Shown here in pieces: positions 57,101-64,000 of a stretch of 64,000 bases of DNA (its first letter is position 1; the number at the start of each line of letters is the position of its first letter). The notes below the pieces were generated by a model. It saw only the letters and a list, made by a program, of their open reading frames with translations. It ran no database searches and was not told where the DNA came from. Position numbers and translations under genes: made by a program. The stretch is from Cellvibrio japonicus Ueda107 (GTDB taxonomy: Bacteria > Pseudomonadota > Gammaproteobacteria > Pseudomonadales > Cellvibrionaceae): contig NC_010995.1 of assembly GCF_000019225.1 (NCBI RefSeq), forward strand, positions 2,984,501 to 3,048,500, given 5' to 3'.

Positions 57101-57301
57101 CTCACTGGTGTGGCGCGCCGCAACCTGGTAGCTGGCCACAGCGGCATCCATCGCCATGGAGCGACTGAAGTGATATTGGAGCCCTATAGCAATCCCCGCT
57201 GTAAACAGGGCCGCAAACAGCACCACACTCACTACCGGTATACGTACCGACAAGCGCAATTTTCTGTGCAACGTCAGGAAAGCTGTCAAATCCGGAACCA
57301 T
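54080..57301 (-). CDS. Cache/solute-binding receptor with HAMP and HD-GYP output
   Basis: 1073 residues; AAGGA precedes the ATG. Membrane helix at about 21-43. Cache-like sensor from about 45 with GEIYLYKASGEILAS (to near 275). A type 3 solute-binding domain at about 300-525 (PRGYTIDLLRLAAARLGVEV, GQLDIVQPIADNVRNRERGY). A further Cache-like piece at about 530-600 (HLAYVEPLNPDSPASDYFAV), then a membrane helix near 603-625, HAMP, and HD-GYP with AAWLHDCGK near 746 and HHETMKGTGYP near 965. About 150 residues lie between these two motifs. Catalytic residues are intact, so c-di-GMP hydrolysis under periplasmic control is likely. Convergent with mltF, 6 bases apart. Confidence 0.87.
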   Translation of the reverse strand: MVPDLTAFLTLHRKLRLSVRIPVVSVVLFAALFTAGIAIGLQYHFSRSMAMDAAVASYQVAARHTSEFFQIMDRRTTQATRILSRYPHLPVDQLPDPARDASIAELFAEVMRNNPLYSSIYLGLANGDFLEVINLDSSPEMREYLKASASDRWVVNRVGEVQGTRMRQLDYFDSGFRWQRQRQEPSQYDARQRRWYSDAEHGKVNKTQPYIFHYPQVPGQTYSIRLPHSEVVLGIDITLQSLSDYLRRQPLSREGEIYLYKASGEILASNHLGTTEHSLAELAPLPLSAAEQQYLSQLGVIKISNQLDWPPIDFAVAGQPRGYTIDLLRLAAARLGVEVNFINGYSWAEILANYEQGQLDIVQPIADNVRNRERGYLSEPIVHLPLALALRAEEGMAQPTSVSLAALRGKTLAIPRGWSSIYSIHRAYPDIAILEVNSPRAALEAVRDGRAYATLDSFAVLHYTASQYFIEGLVYIESVDTGKAELPEAFRLLMPPHLQPLGKLLEKSIATMDSTRKAHLQQKWLLSANNAGDGFITVPYKPLLGVVGSTGAQRRHPLSFEIAGTEHLAYVEPLNPDSPASDYFAVVVPAAKVLGDSLLRVRWSVLITVGCVLLILPFSWSLAELIVRPINRLHDKSIRVKERRYAEITYRPSRLKEIDELLWAMVDMSQSIQHYEKSQQQLMDAFIELIAEAIDEKSPYTGGHCERVPILALMLADKAAATNEGALSHFRFDSEEAYREFKIAAWLHDCGKITMPEHIVDKGSKLETIYNRIHEIRMRFEVLWRDAEIDCLNAVAADPTRAEQYQAELQHRRQRLREDFSFIANSNVGGEFLSDQAQQRISELGKITWTRYFDDRLGLSPVEELRLKAIPAQAVPALEHLLADKPEHLIARQRSASHDPSWGIKMEVPEYLYNLGEIYNLSISRGTLTTEDRFKINEHIIGTIRMLEKLPFPPELKRVPRYASTHHETMKGTGYPRKLCASDLSIPERILVIADIFEALTAADRPYKKAKSLSESVEIMYKMMLDQHMDQDLFELFLTSGIYREYAERFLAAGQIDEVSIERYLRQPSPTQV

Positions 57302-57466
57302 AAAGAATCCTTATAAGGCCAGTGAACTATATCCCCGGAAAAGCATAGGCTCACTGACTATAGGAGTATTTATCAGCTATGGATACCTTCGCAGCCAATA
57401 AAGGACTTTAGCAGCGCAAACGAGTAGAATGCCGCCCCTGTCATAGCTTTTAATTAATGATGTCCC

Positions 57467-60400
57467 ATGATTCCACGCATTGACCAAACCTCCCCCGTCC
57501 AGGCCCTGTATCTGCGCTTTATTGAGGCTTTGCGCACCAGCGGTTTTAGCGGTGACCTTAACCCCGATTATGCCAACCGCACTGTTTTGGCCACCGATAA
57601 CTCTATCTACCAGGTGTTACCCCAAGGGGTACTTTACCCACGTCATACTGAAGATTTGGTCACAATCACCCAACTCAGCCAACAGGCTGAGTTCCATTCC
57701 ATCGTACTGAGCCCCCGCGGTGGTGGCACGGGTACGAATGGCCAGTCACTCACCGATGGCCTGGTGGTAGATACCTCCAAGTACATGAACCAGATTCTTG
57801 AACTGAATGTGGAAGAGCGCTGGGTGCGGGTGCAATGCGGGGTGGTAAAGGACCAGTTAAATGCCGCTATCCAACCCCATGGGCTGTTTTTTGCCCCGGA
57901 GCTGTCAACCAGTAACCGGGCCACCATTGGCGGTATGATCAATACTGACGCCTCAGGCCAGGGCTCCTGTCGCTACGGTAAAACCCGCGACCATGTGCTG
58001 GAACTCACCACGGTATTACTGGATGGCAGTGTCTGGACGTCCAGGGCTATCGACGAGGGAGAGCTGGAATCGCTTTGGCGTCGCGCTGACCGCGTGGGAG
58101 AAGTCCATCGCATCATCGATGCTATCCAGCGCGAACACCACGCGCTTATCCGGCAAAAGTTTCCCAGGTTAAACCGCTGCCTTACCGGATATGACCTGGC
58201 TCATATCCGCGACCATGAAGGTCGCTTTAACCTCAACAATATTTTGTGCGGCAGTGAAGGTACGCTCGGGTTTATCACCGAGGCCAAAATCAACCTGCTA
58301 CCTATCCCTAAATGCAGCGCACTGATTAACGTTAACTACCGCGATTTCAACGCCGCCCTGCGCGATGCCACAGCATTAATGAAGGCGAATCCAACCTCCA
58401 TTGAAACGGTGGATTCCAAAGTGCTCAACCTGGCGATGAACGATATCGTCTGGCACAGCGTATCTGAATTCTTCCCTGCACCGGAGAGCGAGGAAAAAAT
58501 CCAGGGCATTAACCTGGTGGAATACACCGCCGACTCCGAAGAAGCCCTGCGCGACGAGATCAAACGCCTGACCGACCTGCTCGACCAACAGGCGTCACAG
58601 GCAGAGACCGGTCGCATCAGTTACTCCCTGGCCTGGGGCAGTAGTGCCGTGAATAAAATCTGGGGAATGCGCAAAAAAGCTGTGGGCCTGCTCGGTAATG
58701 TGGAGGGCGAAATTCGCCCGGTACCCTTTGTGGAAGACACCGCTGTACCGCCGGAAAACCTCGCGGATTTTATCCTGGAGTTCCGCGCGATCCTCGATGA
58801 ACACCAATTGATGTATGGCATGTTCGGCCATGTTGACGCCGGTGTATTGCACGTGCGCCCGGCGCTGGATATGAAAGATCCACAACAGGAAAAAATGGTG
58901 CGCGTCATCACCGATAAGGTGGTCGCACTCACCCAAAAATACAATGGTCTCTTGTGGGGTGAACATGGCAAAGGGGTTCGCTCGGAATACGCACCGGCCT
59001 TCTTCGGCGAACTCTATCCGCAAATCCAGCGTATCAAGGCCGCCTTTGATCCGCGTAACCAGTTAAACCCCGGCAAAATTGCCACGCCCGCTGCCAATAT
59101 AGAATTATTAAAAATTGACGGTGTTCCTACCAGAGGCCAACAGGATCGCAAAATTCCGCTGCAGGTCTGGGAGGGCTATAGCGAAGGTGTGCACTGTAAC
59201 GGCAACGGCCTCTGTTACAACTGGAATCCCAACGACGCCATGTGCCCCAGTTGGAAAGGTACACGCGAGCGCAAGCACTCACCCAAAGGCCGTGCATCCC
59301 TGATGCGTGAATGGCTCAAGCAGATGAGCGAGCGCGGCGTAAACCCCATCGCCGAAAGCAAAAAATTGAAACGCGCCAGTTTCCTGTTCAGCCTGCCATC
59401 ACGGGTTCTCAACACCCTGGGCAAACGCCGCGGCGATTACGACTTCTCCCATGAGGTGCATGAGTCCATGATGGGTTGCCTCGCCTGCAAATCCTGCGTT
59501 GGCCAATGCCCGATCAAAGTGGATGTACCGGAGTTTCGCGCCAAATTCCTTGAGCTTTACTACAGCCGCTACCTGCGTCCGTTTAAGGACTATTTTATCG
59601 GTGGCCTGGAGTACATGATCCCTACCCTGGCCAAATTGCCCTGGCTGTATAACCTCACCATGAAGCCGCAATTCATGCAGACCTTCATGGCGCGCGTTAT
59701 CGGTATGGTCGATAGCCCGCTGCTGACCGGGATCAGCCTGCACAAGGCAACGGAAAAGCTCGGTGTACCCTATGCAACCCTGGAAAATATTGCCCAGTTA
59801 AGTGCCGAAGAAAAAGCCCGTGCCGTTATCCTGGTACAGGATGCCTTCACCAGCTACTTTGAAACAGCGCTGGTCATAGACACACTCAGTTTGCTGAAAA
59901 AACTGGGGTTTGTGCCGTTGCTGGCCCCCTTCAAACCTAACGGGAAACCCTTGCAGGTCCATGGTTTTCTCAAGGCCTTTGCCAAGGCGGCAGATACCAA
60001 TGCCACCCAACTGAATGGCTTGGCCTCTTCGGGAATTTCGCTGGTGGGTATAGAGCCGGCCATGACCCTTGCCTATCGTGCCGAATACAAAAAAGTCCTG
60101 GGCGACAACGCGCCCAAGGTTTTGTTACTGCAAGAATGGCTGGCCAGGCAAAACGACATACTGGCCCATAAAAAAGCCGACTTCCGCAAAGCTGATTTCT
60201 CGCTCCTGGCCCACTGTACAGAAAAAACCAATGCTGTGAGTTCGATCAAAGACTGGCAGTCGGTTTTCTCTACACTCGGCCAATCGCTAAAAGTGATCGA
60301 TACCGGCTGTTGTGGTATGGCAGGTACCTACGGTCACGAGACAACCAACCTGGACACCTCCAAAAAGATTTATGCACTCTCCTGGTCTCAGGTAGTGAAC

Positions 60401-60520
60401 GAACCCGCAAACGCGGGCAAGCTCACCGCTACCGGCTACTCCTGTCGCAGCCAGGCCAAGCGCATCGATCAGGTAAAACTGCCGCACCCTGTACAGGTCC
60501 TCTTACAACAATCGCTCTAA
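57467..60520 (+). CDS. ydiJ: FAD/Fe-S oxidoreductase, YdiJ type (D-2-hydroxyglutarate dehydrogenase family)
   Basis: 1017 residues (E. coli YdiJ 1018). FAD-binding domain with SPRGGGTGTNGQSLTDGLVV and TIGGMINTDASGQGSCRYGK, FAD-oxidase C domain with GMFGHVDAGVLHVRPALDM and LWGEHGKGVRSEY. A Fe-S motif CLACKSCVGQCP (Cys671, 674, 677, 681) and a CCG-like region with DTGCCGMAGTYGHE follow. The family oxidises D-2-hydroxy acids such as D-2-hydroxyglutarate. The DUF349 gene follows after 21 bases on the same strand. Confidence 0.92.
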   Translation: MIPRIDQTSPVQALYLRFIEALRTSGFSGDLNPDYANRTVLATDNSIYQVLPQGVLYPRHTEDLVTITQLSQQAEFHSIVLSPRGGGTGTNGQSLTDGLVVDTSKYMNQILELNVEERWVRVQCGVVKDQLNAAIQPHGLFFAPELSTSNRATIGGMINTDASGQGSCRYGKTRDHVLELTTVLLDGSVWTSRAIDEGELESLWRRADRVGEVHRIIDAIQREHHALIRQKFPRLNRCLTGYDLAHIRDHEGRFNLNNILCGSEGTLGFITEAKINLLPIPKCSALINVNYRDFNAALRDATALMKANPTSIETVDSKVLNLAMNDIVWHSVSEFFPAPESEEKIQGINLVEYTADSEEALRDEIKRLTDLLDQQASQAETGRISYSLAWGSSAVNKIWGMRKKAVGLLGNVEGEIRPVPFVEDTAVPPENLADFILEFRAILDEHQLMYGMFGHVDAGVLHVRPALDMKDPQQEKMVRVITDKVVALTQKYNGLLWGEHGKGVRSEYAPAFFGELYPQIQRIKAAFDPRNQLNPGKIATPAANIELLKIDGVPTRGQQDRKIPLQVWEGYSEGVHCNGNGLCYNWNPNDAMCPSWKGTRERKHSPKGRASLMREWLKQMSERGVNPIAESKKLKRASFLFSLPSRVLNTLGKRRGDYDFSHEVHESMMGCLACKSCVGQCPIKVDVPEFRAKFLELYYSRYLRPFKDYFIGGLEYMIPTLAKLPWLYNLTMKPQFMQTFMARVIGMVDSPLLTGISLHKATEKLGVPYATLENIAQLSAEEKARAVILVQDAFTSYFETALVIDTLSLLKKLGFVPLLAPFKPNGKPLQVHGFLKAFAKAADTNATQLNGLASSGISLVGIEPAMTLAYRAEYKKVLGDNAPKVLLLQEWLARQNDILAHKKADFRKADFSLLAHCTEKTNAVSSIKDWQSVFSTLGQSLKVIDTGCCGMAGTYGHETTNLDTSKKIYALSWSQVVNEPANAGKLTATGYSCRSQAKRIDQVKLPHPVQVLLQQSL

Positions 60521-60541
60521 TAACGCAGATGCTCTGAGACT

Positions 60542-63109
60542 ATGAAACTATTACGCAAACTCTTTGGCACAAAACACAAGGTCGCCCCCGTAAAACCAGC
60601 TCCGTTGCCTGTGGCGGAAGTCAAACCGCCCAAGCCGGTGATCACCCTGGATGTGGTAGAGCAAACCCATGATGAAAACGAGTTGCTGAAACTTGCCAGC
60701 GAAGGTGCAACCAGCCAGTTGCGCCAGGCGGCGGCGGAAAAAATCCAGCAGCGCGAACGGCTCGAACAGTTGGCCAAGACAGCCAAAACCAAAGACAAAA
60801 ATGTCTTCCGGATCGTCAAGGCCAAGCTGGATATCTTCCGCGCCGACGATGCCCGGCAAGCCGAGTTCGAAACCAGTGCCCTGCGCCTGTGTGAAAAACT
60901 GGAAAAACATGCGTACCTGGAAGCCGATGCCCTGTTCAAGGCCAGGCTGGCAATCCTGCAGCAGGAGTGGGAACTCCTGGCCGCCCAGGTGAGCGAAACG
61001 CTAACAGCCCGCTACCAAGCGGCCCTGGCGGTTTGTGAAGCCAAAATCCAGGCCCAGGCCGACGCCATCGCAGCAGAAGAAGAGCGCATCACCCTGGATC
61101 AGCAGGCGCGCGAACTGGCCAGCTCCGCGGTCGACAACCTCCAGCAGCTGGGACGCGAGCTACTGGCAAAAGCCCATATCGGCGACGATGAATTCACCGC
61201 ATTTAACCTCAAGGTTCAGGAACTCGGCCAGGCCATGCGCCTGGCCGCCAATCGCGCTATTCCTTTGGATGACCTCAACAAAAGTTTTGAACAAGGCAAG
61301 CAACAATTATTAAACCTGCTCGACCAAATCAAAACCTCTGGCACCCTGACGCAATTATCGGAACAAATTGCACAGGCCGATAACTCAGAAACCGCACAAA
61401 AGCTGCGCGCCAAATTCAATCAGCAATTAAACCAGGCCAAACAGCTGGTGGCCGACCTGCCCGAGTTAATTACCGCAGCCAAGGCACGTGTTGATGATTG
61501 GTTCGCTGGCTGGAATACCAAAGAGCAAGCGGCCAGGGACGCCTTGCGTCACTACAGCGAATTAACCCGCAAGGGTCTATGGGCGGCAGAGCAAGGTTTT
61601 GTGCGCAAAGCGCGCGGTATTCACAAGGAGCTTCAGGAAAAACAGGCGCAGTTGGGCGAACTGCCTAAGCTACTGCAAGCCAAATGGGAAGAATTTGAAA
61701 CACAATTGCACAAGTTGGGCGACTGGCACGAATTTGCTGTAACTCCGAAAAAAGAAGCGCTGATCGAACAGATGCAATCGCTTATTGGCAGCAAAATGGC
61801 ACCGGAAGACCTGGCCAGCAAAATCCATGACCTGCAAGACAGTTGGAAAGAAGTCAGCCGTGGCGGCCAACAGCAGGATGATGATCTCTGGCAACAATTC
61901 CAGCAGGCATCTGCCCAAGCCTATGCCCCCTGTAAGGAATTTTTTGAAGCCCAGGCGACTGCTCGTGACAATAACCTGAGCAAGCGCCGTGAGCTGGTCA
62001 GCCAACTGCAAACCTACCTGGCCGATTACGACTGGGACAATGCGCTCTGGAAAGACGTTGAACAAACCCTCAAAGTTGCACGCCAGGAATGGCAGACCTA
62101 TTGGCCTGTACCACGCAAGGCCGGCAACGACATCCAGAAAGAATTCGAAAACCTGATGGAACAATTATTCGGCAAAATTACCGCCGAGCTCGACCGCAAC
62201 AAGCAAGCCAAGCAACACCTGATTGAGCAAGCCAGGCAATTAATTGCGTCTGACGACCTGCGCACGGCGACCGAGCAGGCCAAACAATTGCAAGCGAAAT
62301 GGAAAACCATTGGTAAAAGCTGGCATAAGGAAGATCAGCAACTCTGGCAGGAATTCCGCCAGCAGTGCGATGCACTCTTCGCCCGCCGCAACCAGGAAGC
62401 TGACGCTGCCCGCCAACAGCGCCAGGCACAAGTTGAGCAGGCCAAAGAATTGATTGGCAAATTGAAAGGCTATGCCGGTTTAGCCTTAACAGAATTGGAT
62501 GCAGCCAAGGCAGAAATAGAAGCGACCAAACTCGCGTTTGATAACCTGAGTTTGCCGCGTGAATCGGCAAAAGCCCTGAGTGAACAACTGCAAGCCGCCC
62601 TGGCAGCGATCAGCAGCACTCGCCAATCAGCGCGCGTGCAGGCAGAAAACCAGCGCTGGCAGGACCTGTTTGGTGCAGCCGAAGCCATTCGCCAGTATGA
62701 ATTGGCCCTGATTGCCGCCAGTGATGATCAAGCCGTCACGGTTATCGCCGCCAAGGCAGCCGCGGAAGAATACCTGAACAACACCAGTCGCTGGCCAACA
62801 GGTACCCTGCCCCTGTTGCAACAGCGCCTGGCCAAGGCACCAACCCTGGAGGCGACTGGCGAAGCCGAGCGCGCACAACAATTGCGCCTGTTGTGTATCC
62901 GCGCTGAAATCCTGACCGGAAAACCCACCCCTGAAAGTGATAAAGCCTTGCGCATGAATTACCAGGTACAACAAATGCAACAAGCATTTGGCCAGAGGGA
63001 TAGCCAAATTGAAGCCCTGGTCCAGGAATGGATTATGGTTGGTGGGGTTTCCAATCCGGATTACCCGGCCTTGTTGGCGCGGTTCCAGGACAGTCGTGCA
63101 TCGGCTTGA
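60542..63109 (+). CDS. Large DUF349 repeat protein
   Basis: 855 residues, almost entirely helical and Gln/Ala/Lys/Glu-rich. Several DUF349-like units carry the tryptophan signature: KWEEFETQLHKLGDWHEF, SWKEVSRGGQQQDDDLWQQF, EWQTYWPVPRKAGNDIQKEF, and KWKTIGKSWHKEDQQLWQEF. A basic N-terminus (MKLLRKLFGTKHKVAPVKP) precedes. There is no signal peptide, so it is cytoplasmic. The role is unknown. It follows ydiJ by 21 bases and has its own terminator. Confidence 0.88.
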   Translation: MKLLRKLFGTKHKVAPVKPAPLPVAEVKPPKPVITLDVVEQTHDENELLKLASEGATSQLRQAAAEKIQQRERLEQLAKTAKTKDKNVFRIVKAKLDIFRADDARQAEFETSALRLCEKLEKHAYLEADALFKARLAILQQEWELLAAQVSETLTARYQAALAVCEAKIQAQADAIAAEEERITLDQQARELASSAVDNLQQLGRELLAKAHIGDDEFTAFNLKVQELGQAMRLAANRAIPLDDLNKSFEQGKQQLLNLLDQIKTSGTLTQLSEQIAQADNSETAQKLRAKFNQQLNQAKQLVADLPELITAAKARVDDWFAGWNTKEQAARDALRHYSELTRKGLWAAEQGFVRKARGIHKELQEKQAQLGELPKLLQAKWEEFETQLHKLGDWHEFAVTPKKEALIEQMQSLIGSKMAPEDLASKIHDLQDSWKEVSRGGQQQDDDLWQQFQQASAQAYAPCKEFFEAQATARDNNLSKRRELVSQLQTYLADYDWDNALWKDVEQTLKVARQEWQTYWPVPRKAGNDIQKEFENLMEQLFGKITAELDRNKQAKQHLIEQARQLIASDDLRTATEQAKQLQAKWKTIGKSWHKEDQQLWQEFRQQCDALFARRNQEADAARQQRQAQVEQAKELIGKLKGYAGLALTELDAAKAEIEATKLAFDNLSLPRESAKALSEQLQAALAAISSTRQSARVQAENQRWQDLFGAAEAIRQYELALIAASDDQAVTVIAAKAAAEEYLNNTSRWPTGTLPLLQQRLAKAPTLEATGEAERAQQLRLLCIRAEILTGKPTPESDKALRMNYQVQQMQQAFGQRDSQIEALVQEWIMVGGVSNPDYPALLARFQDSRASA

Positions 63110-63129
63110 TAACACAGCCTGCACAGCAT

Positions 63130-63160
63130 AAAAAAAGCGAGCACAAGGCTCGCTTTTTTT
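63130..63160 (+). terminator. Terminator of the DUF349 gene
   Basis: AAAAAAAGCGAGC and GCTCGCTTTTTTT form a 13-base stem with the loop ACAAG, 20 bases after the stop codon, ending in seven T. Confidence 0.93.
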
Positions 63161-63603
63161 ATGGCTGACGTTCGGACAGGCGCAATAACGAGTAAATTCA
63201 ACGTAAAAAAATGGCGGAATAGAATTCCGCCAGAAAGGTCAAACACCCGTTTTGTTGGCGTCTGTAACAAGTCGCCATAAACACTGATAGACTATCAGCT
63301 TTACAACTTGGATACTAGTATTTCATAAGCACCCCGCAGCGCAACATGGTTATAGTTAATTTAACCATTAAACTATTTTTACTAATAATCAGCCATGGGT
63401 TAGTATGGCGCCTATCGCCACTGAGATGGCGAGCAAAAGCGGGGGTCGGATCATCCAACCCCATGGATGATGATCCCAATATAAGATTTATCTGTGCAGC
63501 AGGCTCACTCGACAGCGACTCAAACCGCTGTTTCACCACAGGTAAATCACTACTAACAGCCTGACCGCTGGTTTAGCAGTGATTAAAAAACAGGAGATAC
63601 AAC
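63161..63603. other. Non-coding region upstream of the GntR gene
   Basis: 443 bases with no convincing gene; a 72-codon frame at 63346-63564 has no ribosome binding site or recognisable product. It holds a perfect 10-base palindrome ATACTAGTAT (63312-63321), which could be an operator. The hairpin at 63545-63584 is listed separately. Confidence 0.5.
63545..63584 (+). promoter_or_regulatory. Imperfect hairpin just upstream of the GntR ribosome binding site
   Basis: Outer arms AATCACT and AGTGATT pair perfectly. Inside, CTAA/TTAG and CAGC/GCTG also pair with small bulges, leaving a 6-base loop. CAGGAG follows 7 bases later. It could be an operator or a translation-control structure for the regulator. 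Confidence 0.4.
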
Positions 63604-64000
63604 GTGGCTAAACAGCCCAAGATTTTGATGCGTCCTGAGTCCAAGGAAATATCCTACGATCGCCCGGCCGCCGGACAGATCCTTAATTTCATCCGCGATG
63701 CCATTGTGAGTATGGAATTACTGCCAGGTCAGATGATCTCGGAAACAGCCCTGGCACAGCAATTCGGCGTCAGCCGCACCCCTGTCCGCGAAGCCCTGAT
63801 CCAGCTCTCCAATATCGGCTTTGTGGAAGTATTGCCCCAACGTGGCACCTATGTCTCCAAGTTCAGCATGGATAAAATCCTGCAGGCGCGTTTTATCCGC
63901 GAAGCCCTGGAGGTTGCCGTCGTCAGCCACCTGGCATCGGGTATCAGTGAAGATTTACGGCAGGAAGTTGTAGAGGCCTGCGAAAAAATTATTGCAGACC
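63604..64000 (+). CDS. GntR-family transcriptional regulator, FCD type (cut by window edge)
   Basis: The first 132 codons are in the window. It starts with GTG, supported by CAGGAG 7 bases upstream. The N-terminal winged helix has QILNFIRDAIVSMELLPGQM and the GntR recognition helix FGVSRTPVREALIQL, followed by VLPQRGTYVSKFSMDKI. The start of a helical FCD-type ligand domain follows (ARFIREALEVAVVSHLASG). Such proteins usually repress genes for sugar-acid or organic-acid use. The target genes are probably beyond the right edge, so the ligand is unknown. Confidence 0.9.
   Translation, partial: MAKQPKILMRPESKEISYDRPAAGQILNFIRDAIVSMELLPGQMISETALAQQFGVSRTPVREALIQLSNIGFVEVLPQRGTYVSKFSMDKILQARFIREALEVAVVSHLASGISEDLRQEVVEACEKIIAD

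Noticed and set aside
56384..57316. 310-codon open frame on the plus strand
   Set aside because: Antisense shadow of the Cache/HD-GYP receptor gene; no recognisable protein.
63346..63564. 72-codon open frame upstream of the GntR gene
   Set aside because: No ribosome binding site, no recognisable product, and it overlaps the leader hairpin of the regulator.
1..64000. CRISPR arrays, insertion sequences, prophage or attachment sites
   Set aside because: No regularly spaced direct repeats, transposase, integrase or phage-like genes were seen on either strand.

Overview
The window is ordinary chromosomal backbone of a gammaproteobacterium, with no phage, insertion sequence, CRISPR array or rRNA. 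Gene order resembles Pseudomonas: lolA-rarA-crcB-serS, aat-bpt-infA next to clpA/clpS/cspD/icd, mazG-relA-rlmD-cysM beside gacS, mucD-lepA-lepB-rnc-era-recO, and motY-pyrC-rnt. Moderate GC, a monomeric NADP isocitrate dehydrogenase and GacS-, MotY- and MltF-type proteins fit a Cellvibrio-like organism. That assignment is inference, not a database match.

Layout. 1-5.4 kb (minus): the start of serS, crcB, rarA, lolA, ftsK and a small DUF1289 gene too short to stand out. 5.6-10.0 kb (plus): a membrane histidine kinase, a stand-alone receiver and a receiver-GGDEF-EAL protein, then trxB. 11.2-15.9 kb (minus): the stress module prkA-yeaH-spoVR. 16.3-18.1 kb (plus): aat, bpt, infA, i.e. both N-end-rule transferases. 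They face clpA and clpS (minus), so the N-degron tagging and degradation machinery sits together, followed by cspD and monomeric icd. 24.1-31.8 kb: an rRNA pseudouridine synthase, an HD-GYP protein, mazG, relA, rlmD and cysM. 32.0-34.8 kb: gacS. 34.8-42.0 kb (minus): recO, era, rnc, a DUF4845 gene, lepB, lepA and mucD. 42.2-47.9 kb: motY, pyrC, rnt, a YjbR-like gene, a MaoC-like gene, a universal stress protein and a lipoprotein. 48.2-52.0 kb: purL. 52.6-63.1 kb: mltF, a large Cache/solute-binding/HD-GYP receptor, a ydiJ-type FAD/Fe-S oxidoreductase and a giant DUF349 protein. The window ends inside a GntR-family regulator.

Themes. Three c-di-GMP proteins (one GGDEF-EAL, two HD-GYP), GacS, RelA, PrkA/YeaH/SpoVR, a Usp protein and MucD make the region rich in stress and lifestyle regulation. 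The points most worth a second look are: (1) the receptor at 54.1-57.3 kb, where a solute-binding domain appears inserted inside a Cache domain and the gene converges on mltF, which carries the same type of domain; (2) a strong sigma-E-like promoter in front of mucD, although rpoE-mucA-mucB are not adjacent; (3) a sigma-S-like -10, an inverted repeat and a duplicated leader element in the prkA-yeaH module; (4) the kinase/two-receiver c-di-GMP cassette between ftsK and trxB. I found no clearly unprecedented multi-gene system.
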